Shown here piece by piece: positions 48,124 to 61,001 of a stretch of DNA of 64,000 bases. Made by a program: the position numbers and the translations under genes. The notes below the pieces were generated by a model. The model ran no database searches and had not been told where the DNA came from. It was given only the letters and a program-made list of their open reading frames with translations. The stretch is taken from the NCBI GenBank assembly GCA_025094145.1, contig JALLLS010000006.1:620001-684000 (forward strand). The letters are read 5' to 3'. The stretch is from Spinellus fusiger (Eukaryota; Mucoromycota; Mucoromycetes; Mucorales; Phycomycetaceae). How positions within the stretch are numbered: the first letter of the stretch is position 1; each line of letters opens with the position of its first letter.

Positions 48124-49477
48124 TGATTAAATCGATGAATAGGATAGGATGGTGTCTTGATATTGGGGTATATATAAAGGTAGACAGATAAAGAAAGAGA
48201 GCAGAATTCAATGGAAAGAGAGCAATGAATACAAAAGAAGATACTCAGATTTCATAGCACTCATTTTATACAAAACAAAATTAATAGATATGTTACATAC
48301 TAGTAAGATTCAATAGATCTAGACTGCAGACCACATTTTCAAAGCTTCACAAATGATTTTTGCGATGAAGTTGTTATTGAAACTTTTACTCTAAATGACT
48401 GACTATGTTTTATTTTGAATACATCAAAAAACGACCATGAGTTTATATTTATTATCTCGACAAAAAATGTCATAGTATAAATACCAACCCATAGTGCCTG
48501 GGTGGGAGGTTTGTGTGTATTTTTGCCTTTTGATTTTTTTATGACAAAAAACAAAGTCAATTGAATGTTTGTACCTACACTATTGAAAATGAATAATGGT
48601 AACTATACTGTACGGGGTATTAATTGTTAAAGCTTAATCAAGATACATTTGTGTTTCAAACAACTATTTCACTATCATTACTATTTATTCTTCATCAAAA
48701 GTAAACATAATAAATTCTTATCACGAAGTTTATTTTTATTGTTATGCCAACGAATGAAAACACAGTATTTTACCTATCAATAAAACTTACAATGTCCAAA
48801 TACAAATTGATACTCACCACCAGTAAGATAGTCATACCGAAACAGCCTAAATATCAGTTTACATATTTATGACTTATCAATTAGGCAAGAAATACAAACA
48901 AAAACAAAGGTTCAAATATATTGGGTAAATATTTCATGATAGAAACCGTCTATTATTCTTTGTACGATTTGGATATATCATGTTTTGTCATATTACGCCA
49001 GTTTCATCCTTTGAAACATATTGTAGTAAGAAGAGTTTATTGATTCTATCTTTATTGGTTGGCCTATTGGTGTGGCGATAGATTATAGAAAGTTTGACTA
49101 TGATAAGTTTCATGTTGTCTTGGCAATATAGATAGTGTTTGTGTTTATCTATTTTCAATTCTAATAAAGTTAGTGGGGGAAAAAATAAAGAAATCTACTA
49201 GTGAGAGAAGAAATGAAAAAAGAACCGACAGTATTCATAGTTCATGAATATGTTAAATGGCGTATACAGACAGAATGGATCAATACTTTGAATTGGATGA
49301 TGTTTTCGATATATTCTTTAAGTCTATAGCAGCAACAAAGCAAAGATAAACGATATTACTACAAATAATATATTCTACTTTGCTACTGTATCCGATGTAT
49401 GTATGTATGTATGTATGTATCATTCTTTATTTATGAGTCTTAAGTATATTGTCTAAATATTCTCTATCGATACTCTT
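48124..49477. other. Intergenic, chitinase to SGD1
   Basis: AT-rich, about 1.35 kb, no gene recognised. It includes a TATA-like tatataaagg at 48170 (reverse sense toward the chitinase) and a TGTA tetranucleotide repeat (49396-49420). Confidence 0.55.
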
Positions 49478-52400
49478 TTATTTACTAAGCACTTGTCTAG
49501 CAATCTTACAGCCTTCTCTTACAGTTTCCATTTCTTGATCAGAGAGTCCAGAATTCTTTCCTGGAATTACCACCTCATGCATGAAAAAGATACAGCCTTG
49601 AGAAAGTGTACGCATTTCATGGATTTTGCCAAATACATTGGCGACAGATTGAACACCGCCCTCCTTTGTTTGCAGACATATATTTGCAAACAAAACCTCT
49701 AAGAACAGACGACCTCTACTAGTAAGTGTCATAAAATTTACACTCTTAAGAATGGCCAACGACAATGAGCTATTGGCAATGAGATATGCATAGAATTTAG
49801 CCACGTTAACAATTCTGCTTAATCGAATGTTTTTTGCATCGGCGACAGTGGGTGCTTCTACTGCAACACGGTCTAATCCACCGACTCCTGATTCACCCAA
49901 GTCTCGTAGAAAGTCCCATAAGCAGTATTGATATGTGACTCGGAATGAATGGTTATACTCGCACAATTTCTTACTGACGAGCATATAGAATGGATTGAAT
50001 GTTTTTTCCTAGTGATAATAACATTCAGGTGTTAGAATTGATCATGCCCATTTTTGTTTATGGATTATAGCAGTAGCTCGCTCTTTCTTTTTATATACCT
50101 ACATTGCCTGTGCATTGTAATAAGACTCGAGATATTTCTCGCTGTTGTACTTCAGTTAAGGACAGTTTAAGAAGATTCTCGAATGCATCAAGATAATCCT
50201 AGAGTAAATGAATTCGTTATTTCTCGCTTTATATACTTGTAACCTGTATTGAGTTTAAGGAAATAAGTGTCTCAATTACCTCAGCACTCATAACAGTAAC
50301 AAATACACTTCGGCGGATGTCTGTATTCATGCCCTGCTTTCTAGCAAGTTTTAATAAAGTCTCTTGTAGTGTTTGGTCTTTCTTCAGATCCTCTGGTACT
50401 TTGCTTGAAGCATGTTTGCTTTCTGTCCCAACAAGATTGTCCTTCCATGATGCACCCACCAGCCACCACTTGCCTATTCATGCTCATATCAATACATCAA
50501 ATAAAGAACCTTGTAATTTCTCTCTCTTTTACATTGGAAATAATAAAGGCAATCTTACCTTTGGTCTCAATTTGATGGATGTCTTCCAAACTAACACGCA
50601 ATGGTTCTGAGCTTCGTACAGTTCGCTTTTTACCAATACCATTCAGGTATTTCTTCATTTTCATAACAAGCTCCTTGTCTCCCTGGCCTGTTGCTACTGC
50701 ACTGTTTCTGATCTTGTTGTTTTTTATATTGGCAATGGTTTCCAACATGAACTTATGACGCGTTCTATTATGATACAAATACAGAACCAATTGAGTATTA
50801 GAAAGGAGAAATATATAGATGAAGCATCCTGTATAACATACGATATAGTCTTTGCATCTCGTTTTGCTGTTTCTTTTTGAATCTCATCAATAATATCCTT
50901 CAAAGAGGCCGGATCATCAGTACGCATCTGTGGACCACATGCTATAGAATATCACTCTTTTAGTTTTCCTATGTTTTTATAGGACTCTTTCTAGATTACA
51001 AGAGGGGCTAATTTTCAACTATACCACTTACTTTTGATAATTTTGAGCAAGTGTTCAACACTTTGCTCATCCAAATGAGCAATGAATAATCGTACAAGAT
51101 CAAATATAAGCACACTGGAAATCACTTGGAAGTTGTATAATTCAATCGTCAATGTTAACAAATTCTTAGACTCTTTTGAACCCATAGGTCCCTCATCGCC
51201 TCCAATGTCACCACGAAGGATGGCTTGTCGACATGCAGTATTGTTCTTTTCGAACATTTCAATCATAGTCTGTACAAAGTGAGCAGCTAAAAAGAAAAAG
51301 GTGTGTCATGCATTCATAAATTGAACAAGTAAAAGATAAGACAATGGAGAGTCTTTTTTTTTCTTTCTTACCAAAATCAACACCCACAAGACGGTAAAGA
51401 CTGCCTACAATGGTAGCATAGATAATAACAAAGGAATCCAATAGATTTGCCTTTTGAGCAATAGATGTCAGGATAATATCCGTAATAGTAGTTGTAACAT
51501 CTATGATTAACATAGACTACGGTGAGTAAAAGATAGTGGCTGAAGAATGAAAGGATGATTTACATACCATTTCTAGGATAGTTTCCGTAGCTTTTCTCGA
51601 TATCAGCCAAAATGCTCTCCATGTTACTTTCGCTTAATCTGTTAAATAGACCTTGGAGCAGTCTTTGGAGTCTGATTTGTTGTTCTGATTTGGTGGTTGT
51701 TGCTTTTCTGAGGTGAGGTGGGACGTATTTTGTAGCTACTACTTCCTTGGATTTCTGTTTGATTTCTTCTTCTTCCTCTTCTTCCTCTTCTTCACTAGAG
51801 AACTAATAGAGTAGGAAGAAGTATTGTTAGTATTGTTGTTGTTGAAGAATAGCAATAGAAGAAATCAATGGTGATTTTACTGTATTTCTTACCGCTGAAA
51901 TATGTTTATCCTCTTTATCATTTCCAGCAACCGACTCACTATCATCACATTCATCTTCTTCGCCAAAGATTTCCTCACTCTCACTCTCTTCCTCAAGACC
52001 CTCCAAATCAAGGTCCTCATCCTCATCTAAATCAAGATCTTCTTCGCCTTCTTCTTCAGAACTACTGTTATCAAGATCTGCAAACATATCATCCATGGCC
52101 TACATACAATTCATATTATAAATACAAAATTTCACTAGAGCACTATTACCATTTCAGTCTGTTCTTCAAGTTGAGCAGATTTCTTGGCTTGATTAGCCTT
52201 GGCTCTTTTCTGCATAAGGTATTTTTTATCCACATCTTCCTCCTCTATCAATACATCACCCTCTTCACCAAGAAGATCCAACAATCCATCTTCTTCGAAT
52301 GCCTTGCCGAGTTTCTTATTTTTGCCCATTTTCAACTTCTTCTCCCAATAGGCAATAGCACGATCATCCTCTTCAAAATCTCCCTTTGCTTCTGTATCTG

Positions 52401-53002
52401 TTGTTAGCAGCTGTTCAGAAGCCAACAGTGAGTAGAGGTGGGGATTGGAAACAGACAGCTTTTCAATAGCCTTTTTCTCATCCATTATTTTTGATGCAGG
52501 TCGGGTGTTGGCAAGAGTAGGTTGTTTGGGAGTCTTTGAAGGTGCAGTTGTGGGTGCTGCAGCACTGTTCTTGGTGCTAATGTCAGCATCAGATTTTGTC
52601 TTTTGACGTTTTGCTGAGGGTGAAGATATATCCTGCTGTTGTCTATGGTTGAACTGTTCTTTACGTTTGCCTTTTGCTTGTCGTTTTTGTTTACGAAGTT
52701 CTTTACGTTGAGCAGCTCCATTGACATAATGAGTTTTAAATGTTCGTTTATCTTCTTCTGTTTCTATTGTCAGAAAGAAAGAAAAAAGAAAGTAATAGTT
52801 GTATCATATACAGAATATAATAGGAATAATGTCAGTTCTGGTGTATTTGATCTGCACAGTAGACTGCTCTCTTGTTTATCGCACCTTGGTCTTTTACTTC
52901 TTGTAACATGCGTTGGGGTATTCTTGATCCAGGAACACCTGCTTTTGTTCCAGCACCGTTTCTGTTATGACCTCCTCGTCGGTTGAAGGGTGGGGGTGCC
53001 AT
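49478..53002 (-). CDS. SGD1: Nucleolar MIF4G/MA3 protein Sgd1 (NOM1)
   Basis: Eleven exons: 53002-52885, 52763-52150, 52099-51893, 51802-51568, 51500-51372, 51286-51032, 50941-50842, 50764-50559, 50473-50280, 50198-50103 and 50008-49478; 894 residues, close to yeast Sgd1. A basic N-terminus (RRGG, KRKEQFNHRQQQ) and a strongly acidic Glu/Asp stretch (about 250-325) precede YVPPHLRK (about 339). The MIF4G domain spans about 360-560 and the MA3 domain about 665-780. The most recognisable block is MIEMFEKNN...DIGGDEGPMGSKESKNLL. The protein works in the nucleolus in 40S subunit/18S rRNA maturation, bridging a DEAD-box helicase such as Fal1. The start is the ATG opening MAPPPFNRRGG. Confidence 0.95.
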
Positions 53003-53167
53003 GGTATAAATAGTGGTGTAGTGTGTCTCATCAAGGCCATTTTGTCTTGTGTCTTTTATATATGGATTTTTTTTAGGGAAAAAACAAGTGGAGGGTGTGA
53101 CTGAGTTTTATCACAGTCTCTCTCTCTCTTTTAAGGACAGACTGTGGTTTTATACTGATAAATAATA

Positions 53168-54163
53168 CAGTCACGCACCATTGAATGTAATACTTTTGAA
53201 TATGAATATCAGGACGAAATATTTAGGATATGTTCAACATTAGATAAAACACTCCACATTTGATCTAGAGGTTTCAAACTTCCACACAATAAAGCTCAAC
53301 ATATTTAATTATATAAAATAAAATAATAATAATATAATTAATATTTTGTATGGCCTCCTTTGGCATCAATGACAGCCTGGCATCTATCTGTCATACTCAG
53401 AACTAATCGTTGTGCAAGTTCAACACCGACTTTCTCCCCCTCCTCTGCAAGTAGAGCCTTCAAACTTTCTTTGTTGTTGGAACAATAGGATTAGGATCAT
53501 ACCTTTCTCCAACTTTTATGATGACACGGGCACTTCCATCGTTCCCTTTCACGGTGTACCTGGACTCATCAGACTAAACAACCCCTCTCCACTGGTCGTT
53601 CGTCCAATTGACATGTTCCTTAGCCCAACAAAGCCGTTTCTCTTTGTGTTTTGCAGTGAAGGCTGGCTTGTGAGCTGGAGAAAAAGATCCAAACCCTAAC
53701 TGCTTACAGTAACTGATCATAGTGTTTCTACATACATCAACCTGAATCTTCGACATTTCCAATTTCAACTGATTATATGAGGCAAATGGGTCCTCTCTAA
53801 TGACTTTTTCCAGGTGTCTGAGGTCCCTTCTCATTCACTTTTTTATGTTCTTTGTGACTCTTTAAACTCAATGGTGACCCACATTTTTTGATGTTTCTGA
53901 TAATATTTTGAGCTGTGGGCTTTTTCATCTCAAACATAGTTGAGATGATAGTCAATTTCAATCCAGCCTTAAACAGGTAATAAATGCCCCATCATCTTCT
54001 ATATTTTGCCTTATCATATTCTCCACGAGTGTGTGTTTCTGAAAATGTATCTGACATGTTGTGTTGGTTTAACACTATTTGGAAAGAAGAAGAGTTTTAT
54101 GCAAAAAAAAAGTTTTTTTTTATTAAAATTTAGGCAAGTATTAAATTCAATGGTGCGTGACTG
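53168..54163 (-). mobile_element. Tc1/mariner element D, internally deleted, TIRs intact
   Basis: The 996-bp element is bounded by TA at 53166-53167 and 54164-54165 and by 28-bp inverted repeats with one mismatch, starting CAGTCACGCACCATTGAAT. The reverse strand keeps an HTH-containing N-terminal region (from 54058), then HLEKVIREDPFASYNQLKLE and ...AKEHVNWTNDQW, SDESRYTVKGNDG and RYDPNPIVPTTKKV. After a gap comes a C-terminal ELAQRLVLSMTDRCQAVIDA piece. The middle of the catalytic DDE domain is missing and there are frameshifts and stops, so it cannot encode an active transposase. It may still be mobilisable in trans. Confidence 0.9.
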
Positions 54164-54293
54164 TATATAAAAAAATAGAGTTCTTTTTTATATAGATGTT
54201 TTTATATATATTATGATCCAGTCATAGCAAAACCGTAGAGTACAACTCTATAAGAATAAAATAAAATATTAATAGAACAAACTCAACGAGAGA

Positions 54294-54755
54294 TTAGCAT
54301 TTAAAAATATAAAGTGAGGTGTCTGTGAGTGCAGCTACTATAGAAGAGTGATTGACTATACTGTGCTTAATATCCATGACTGTATTCTGCACTGGAAACA
54401 CAGTCTCTGTCTGTGTGTTATCTAGCATCACCATCTACCCCAATAAGGATTCAATAAGGAACATATTTCTACATCACTTACTGCTCCTTTAGCTTCATCG
54501 GAATAGCATACAATTGAATGTTCCTGGTGGTAGAAGTAGGCTGTCTTGGAGAGGGACTTTTGTTCTATGGAGGATTGAATAGACCATTGGGGTTGGAATT
54601 GAGCCTCTGTTGTATTCCATTCTGCTATACAATGTTCAACAGAGCCCTGTTTTCTTAAAGACACCAGGATATAGCCATGATCCACATTTAAAGAAAGAGA
54701 GAAGGGCATATAGCCTACTATGCTATAGGTTACTACCACACACTTATCTCTCTCC

Positions 54756-54790
<35 letters not shown>

Positions 54791-56371
54791 CTTGCCGTTC
54801 TTTTCAACATTTAACAACTGGCAGGTATAACTGTGGGATGTATCCTATCCTTGATGATCTCCATAAGTTCTCTCTCATTCATTCCTCTTTTACTATTGTT
54901 GCTGCTGCTGTTGTTGTTGTTGGGTAAGATACTAATGTCTAATTACCTCGATGACCGTGGCAGTATCTTCTACAGTTTCTAATGGTGTTTGACTTTGGTT
55001 TTTTTGCCATGCGTAAGCTCTCTTTGCATTAGCACATAAAAGAGTCATTTTGCCTCCAAATACTCCAGCATGAAGAGAGTGAATCTGAGCCCCTCCTGTT
55101 GTTCTTGGTTGGGAAAGAATAGCCACTGCCTTCTTCGTGTTGCGAGTATCGTACACTAACACAGTGTCATTGGCAAGACCACAGTACAGTGTGTTGGACT
55201 GTAGAGGATCAAATTCACAAGACCAGCCTGCATACCCCAATGTATATCTGTTGTGCATGTGTTAGTGTTGAGTTCAATGGCATGTACATGCTATTATGAG
55301 ATGGACTTACGTTTGTAAAATACTATTGTTATGTGCACATGTTAACTTCAATGTTTTATCCAGTCCAGTAGTTAAGAGTGTGCTTTGAGAGTGTTTAATA
55401 TCGCGTATCACATTGGTATGGATGGGGATGAAATCTGTGGTGTGGGTGTCTCTTAGACTGGTTTTGTGTATTCCATGGCCCAGGGCAGGATGGTGTAGAG
55501 AAGAAGCCACTGTTTCATCCCGAGAATTAATTGTCATGACACGGCATTTGTGTCTCTACCATGGACACTATCAGTATGTTGATGACTAATAGGTAACCTA
55601 TAGGCAATTCATAGGTAACTCGTGGAATAGAAATGTACCTCTTGGGACAGCACATTGGTATACCATGGCAAGTACTGATAGCACAAAGGAGGTGGACTGG
55701 GAGGACGGCTTTCATTGGGAGTAGGCATGAGATAGTGCTTTGGTAATGCAGATAACTCCATACAGAGGGCATTAAATGTCTCTTGGGATGCTTTTAGTTC
55801 CTTTTCTCTCTGTGAAATAGTGTATTCTGTTGCTTCCAGGGCCAGCTTAAGGTGCTGGAGTGTCGTAGGATCCTGGGGCACTACTTGAGTAGGCCATAGG
55901 GCCCATATCTCATGTCTCTTGGCTGGGTGCCTAAGATATCCTTATGTATCAGCTAATAGACACACTCTATAAGTGTCTTGCTTACCCACAGCAAGGACAG
56001 GTGGACTTTTCTTGGCTTGGTTGGACTCGAGTAGTATTCATATGTTTAGTGATGCAACTACAGCAAACAAACAGCCACAACCACAGCGTCAGTTATGCCC
56101 TTGTCTTTTCTATTCTTGTCTTCCTTGTCTTGTTCTACCTTTTACCGAACAAATGGCCGCATTTTAGACTGACAATACTATGAGAACCGCTGTTTGTCCA
56201 TGGCTGTTTGCAGAGAGGGCAGTGGGTGACGGTGTTCTGGTGTGTGGCGTGGGGTGGGGAGGAGTAGACTCTCTTCTGCCGCTTGCTACTACGACTATCA
56301 ATAGAAACAGGCTCTTGAAAGTCTTCTTCATAGTCAGACTCAATGAGAATAGGAGGAACACTGCTTGTCAT
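54294..56371 (-). CDS. RFWD3: RFWD3-like RING/WD40 E3 ubiquitin ligase
   Basis: Eight exons: 56371-56139, 56057-55986, 55930-55639, 55555-55311, 55247-54947, 54817-54792, 54722-54482 and 54410-54294; 508 residues. An acidic N-terminus (IESDYEED) is followed by a RING finger: CPLCKQPW...LKCGHLFGKSCI...CPCC. Then a KRHEIWALWP linker, a coiled-coil helix (TEYTISQREKELKASQETF) and WD40-type repeats with CRVMTINSRDE, YCGLANDTVLVYDTRN and a terminal ...VAALTDTSLYIFKC. The CGHLFG RING, coiled coil and degenerate WD40 order matches RFWD3, which ubiquitinates RPA and RAD51 at damaged replication forks and interstrand cross-links. It is shorter than the human protein, mainly in the N-terminus. A GATA microsatellite (54758-54790) lies in the sixth intron. 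AVEN is about 100 bp upstream. Confidence 0.85.
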
Positions 56372-56473
56372 GGCAGAAAAGAAATAGGGAAAAGAAGTGT
56401 TTGTACTGGACGGTTTAATATAGTGTGACTTTGTCCACTTGTTTATGTTATTTATTTATTAGCAAGTGTGTCT

Positions 56474-57839
56474 TTAGGTGGCATTGAGAATATCGTCAAG
56501 CCAGGCTTCGTCATCTATGGACTGTGCAGAAGGAGGAGAAGGTGGTTTGGGTAATTTAGACAGTTTAGACAGTTTGGGTAGTGCAGTGGGAGGTCGTACT
56601 ATAGTATCTTTTGTGGGTGAGTGGGCGGGAGGGTTCACTAAGGGGAAGATTGGATCAGTGTTCATATTTCTATCTATCTATCTCTCTCTTTTTTTTATAC
56701 TACCTTTGTCCTCTGTTTTTGCCAACAGTGCGTCAAGATCATCCACTGGCTCCTTTTCTATAGGCTATGTTAGGTGGTGGATTCTTTTCTATACTATAGT
56801 AAGCTACCTTGTTGGGTGGTCCATGCATGATTGGGTGGTAGTTGTGTTGGACGGTGGTGGGTGCCGTCGTTCCTCAGATAGATACCGTCTTCCTTCTTGC
56901 TTTCTGTGGTAACTAGGGACTTCATCAGAACAAGTCCCTTGGCATTCTTGGTAAAGGCAGGCACAATAGGCTTGTTGACTGTAACAGGTGCTTCTCCCAA
57001 GGCAGACTCTACCTAATCATCAACAATAACAATAACAAAAGAATCCATGAATGTTCTGTCGATCTCTTTGTAGAATGATATACCAAGGCTTGTTCTTCTG
57101 CTGACAGTCCTAGTAGTGCCAATGTATCCATGGGCTCAAGCACACCTTCAAATGAATCAAAATCCACCCTTAACAGTGTCTGATAGAGCTAGACAGTAGT
57201 ATAAGAACATCTTCTCCTTTCTAGTGTGCATAGGACACATGTACCTGCTCTTGTTGTTCTGTAGGAGAATCCCAGAGTTGTTCTTCTTTAAACTTGAAAT
57301 AGGAAGCACCCACAGCCGATGTTTCTTCTACACAAGCAAATAATCAAAGAGAGATGCTTTTTTTATTAAAGAGTGAGCATACATCCTAGAGAAATTGAAA
57401 AGAGAATGTACCTGCATCCTCCAACAATGCCACCAAGTGAGTGGTTTCACGGTCAATCCCCAAGGCTGCATCCTGTGCCAAATCATCTGCTGCTGGTGTT
57501 AGTACACTCCAAGCACAGTCCACCTCTCTACCACACACCTTCTATTGACCGTTCTTGGTATCTGTCGGCATTTGTGCCTATTTTTCTTCTTGAGAACTGC
57601 TGCTGTTGCTGCTGTTCTGATACTTCAGACCAGCAAGGGTCTGAGAAGGAGGGTTGTTGCAAAGGCCCTGTTTCTCCATTGCGTCGACGAATAGCAGCCA
57701 CACTCGTTCCCTTGTCCCGTGCTTTGGCGGCTGCTAATTTACGTGCTTGGGCAATGTCTGCTGCTTCTGTATCGCCCTGTTTCTTCTTACGGGACTGATA
57801 GAGCCGAGACTGTTTTGCTTTGTGTTCGTCGGGTCGCAT
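56474..57839 (-). CDS. AVEN: AVEN-like protein
   Basis: Seven exons: 57839-57539, 57492-57412, 57327-57245, 57188-57084, 57012-56808, 56757-56704 and 56637-56474; about 330 residues. No enzymatic domain. Order of similarity to animal Aven: a basic, Arg/Lys/Ala-rich start; the block NADRYQE; then SYFKFKEEQLWDS; a helical LYQTLLRVDF...LALLGL; and a C-terminal short acidic motif DDEAWLDDIL, like the EELEDWLDSM ending of Aven. In animals Aven binds Apaf-1/Bcl-xL, activates ATM and has an RGG-mediated translation role. Here the RGG part is not evident. The exon 5 donor is ambiguous: an alternative GTATCTAT at about 56889 would drop 27 residues. Identification is from motif order and is moderately sure. 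Confidence 0.7.
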
Positions 57840-58144
57840 GGATATAATTCTAGGTGTGTTTCTTGCAGTGAAGAAAATGAAAAACTGACTTTACACTTCA
57901 CGTGGGTGTGACGGCAGGACGGTGGAGCGAATTTTGAAAATGAAAAAAAAAAAGGGGGAAATTAGTCCATCTGTCATTTTTGTTGTTGTTGTTGACTGTC
58001 CAAAGTAACTAGGCTAGGCTTATCTATTTATTTATCTATTTATTTATTTATCTATTTATCTATTTATCTATCTATCTATTTATCTACTTAATTTTTATTT
58101 ATTACTATTATTGTTGGTGGTGGTTGAACAGAGAATAAGTATCT
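57840..58144. promoter_or_regulatory. Divergent promoter, AVEN / PPA2
   Basis: About 305 bp between divergent start codons, containing a TTTATC/TTTA repeat (58018-58090) and TTG repeats near 57980. Confidence 0.4.
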
Positions 58145-59632
58145 ATGCGTAGATTTACAGCAGCAACTATGAGTGTATGGAGACTGTCTCCTGTAAGAAG
58201 TAGGTGGTATGGGACTGCTTCTCAGTACAGCCATTTCATGGTGGGTGCACCTGGTACAGAGTCCTACCGTGTCTATCTTGGTAAGGTGATGCGTGGAGCT
58301 ACTATTATAGATGATATATGATTATTCTATAGTATAGTATGGTATACTGTATAGCACTGTATCTGACAGACACAATAGAAAAGAATGGAGACGTTATCTC
58401 GCCTTTTCATGACATTCCCTTGTTTGCAAATCCTGAAAAGACAGTGCTCAATATGATTGTGGAAATTCCACGCTGGACAAATGCTAAAATAGAGGTGAGT
58501 TGTTGGGGCATGATTCTTGATAGCGTATTGATGGAATATAAAAGATTGCCACTGGAGAAGAGTTCAATCCTTTAAAGCACGATATCAAAAAGGGAAAGAT
58601 TCGTTTTGTTCCCAACTGTTTTCCTTACAAAGGCTATCTGTGGAACTATGGTGCTCTGCCTCAAGTAAAGTTCACAACTGCATAACAAGGTTTGGGTGTG
58701 TTTGTTAATGGGCAGTGGATCAATGGTAGACTTGGGAAGATCCTACACATATGAATCAGGAGACAGGAGCTGTGGGTGACAATGACCCTATTGATGTCTG
58801 TGAAATTGGAGAACAAGTGGGCCAGACAGGTCAGGTAAAGCAGGTCAAGGTTCTCGGTGTCATGGCTCTTCTGGATCAAGGAGAGACCGATTGGAAGGTG
58901 ATTGCTATTGATACAAAGGATCCTCTGGCAGATAAGGTCAATGGTAAGTGGTCTATGTCTATATTTTTGTTAACACAGGAGGGGTAGATCTTGAAGATGT
59001 CAAAGAGCATTTTCCAGGTTTAATTGAAGCAACACATCGCTGGTTTAGTATTTACAAGGTCCCTGATGGAAAGCCTGTGAATGAGTTTGCCTTTGGTGGT
59101 GAATGTAAAGACAAGGTAATAATAGCATTGATCATAGTAATTATAAAAGCAATAACAACATCATAATATCTTAATATCTTAATATCGTAATATCTTAATA
59201 TCGTAATATCGTAATATCTTAATAACATCATACCATCATAATAAAGTGTACTCATACACTTGTATATTAGGCCTATGCTTCTTCCATCATAGAGGAAACC
59301 CATTCAGCTTGGAAAGACTTGATTCAGGGAAAAAATCCTTCCTTGGCAGAAGATCATCAATTGTCAGTGTAAGTGGTTCTTTGATCTTTTTCATTATTAC
59401 CTCCACTAACACCCTTTTTCTTCTATTTAGTACCAATAGCAATGTCAATGACTCTCCTTATACTAGAAGCAGTGCTTCACTCCAGTCACGTCTCCAGGTA
59501 AGTTTGGGCGGGACCTGAACTGGTGCGGAGGTACACCATGGTAACGGTACCTCTCTATAGCGAGGGACACATGCTCAAGGCACAGAGACGGTGATACAAG
59601 TTGACACCAAGTGGTACTACATCAATAAATAA
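58145..59632 (+). CDS. PPA2: Inorganic pyrophosphatase, mitochondrial form
   Basis: Eight exons (58145-58280, 58379-58494, 58545-58664, 58730-58943, 58988-59115, 59271-59368, 59431-59497, 59561-59632) give 316 residues. An N-terminal basic, Ser/Arg-rich extension ([19 protein letters not shown]) looks like a mitochondrial presequence. The family core includes [41 protein letters not shown] and the active-site signature [10 protein letters not shown] with its Mg2+-binding Asp residues. The final DTKWYYI lies on the last short exon. It hydrolyses PPi to phosphate, pulling biosynthetic reactions forward. A second ATG at 58169 could give a shorter product. Intron 5 carries an ATATCTTA/ATATCGTA repeat (59163-59230). 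Confidence 0.95.
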
Positions 59633-61001
59633 GGTGATCGATCACATCCTAAATACGGTGCAGCCAATATTGCTTGTATTCCATTAACGAGTGTGTCACG
59701 TTGACGGAGGACAAAAATTACTTTGTAAAGAATGATTTAAAAAGAGGGCATTTTACTGTAGTTAGGCTCCTAATGCATTTCTCTGCATGCATACCTATGC
59801 CGGATGAACTTGACTATAGATAGGCATGAATGAATAGAATTACTGCAAAGAGTAGAAGAGGATCTATGGAAGTCTTATTATAAGCTTTCTTCTGTTTATC
59901 CACAGGAACCAATCTAAGACACACACTTAAAAAGTAATGTTTGCTGAATACAAGGCAATTAAATGCATTACTCAGAGAAATACACCAACAATTTTATGCA
60001 CTTTCTAGCAATAATAGGTTTTTTTTTTTTCTAATTCACCTGTTACGAAAGAGTCCCTTATTCTTATTATGAATTTGGAATAAAATAGCAGAATATTTCC
60101 TATTACCATTCAACATTATTTCTTGTGTATATTAAACATTATTTACTGTTGATATTAAATACCATTTACTATAGAGGTGAAAGAACAAATAGTATCTGTT
60201 CTTCAGACCTTACAAAATAAATAAACCAAACTGTGACCATGCTCTTTTTCTCCTTTGTCTGTGCTTTTCTATCAACACAACTCCCATTAAAATTCAAATG
60301 TGTAATTGCAACTATCATTACAATTAGGATCCCAATGAGAATGACAAAGGTATCTACTACCATGACAATGCCTTTTTCTCTTATATTTCGACTATTTTGC
60401 TTTGCTGCTTTCTTCTTTTTAACTCTCACTTCCTATGTTGGCCATTTTTGTAGTACAGAAATAGATCGCCCTTGTAGGAATGAGAGCCTATTCGCGGCGT
60501 TCTATTGATAAATAGAAAAGATGAATAAAATAAAATGAAACATTTTAGACTCAGATCAGTAAAAGGCAATTGCCCACTTGCCCACTTGCCCTTTTCCCTT
60601 TATTATCTCATTAAAGTTACCGCTCAACTTTCTCTCTTCTTTTTCTCTCTTTCTTTCTTTTTAAAAATAAAACAAGGTATTCTTAGAGTTTCTTTTTATA
60701 GTCTTTCTACGAATGCATTGCATTAAACTTTTTTTATAGTGTAGGTAGAGATCAAAAATCCCTATTCCCTTGAAAAAATAAAATAGAAAAGAAAAATAGA
60801 GAGACTTTTTAGGTGACTTGCATTCAATGTTTCCTCAATGACTCTTTCTGCATTAATATCCTTATTGGCTTTGGTGCGAAAGGTAAAATAAACAAACAGC
60901 CAGTGTGTGGATAAGCATCTAAACCCATGGACTATGGTCTTTTGTAGGTCACTCAAAGTAAAACAGAACAAGAACAAAAAAAAACAATACCACAACTAAA
61001 G
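59633..61001. other. Intergenic; weak minus-strand membrane-like ORF
   Basis: No gene is confidently recognised. On the minus strand, 60440-60170 encodes a basic stretch followed by one strong hydrophobic segment (VVDTFVILIGILIVMIVAI), and 60905-60835 a hydrophilic segment. They could be exons of a small membrane protein, but no convincing splice pair or start joins them. Confidence 0.2.
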
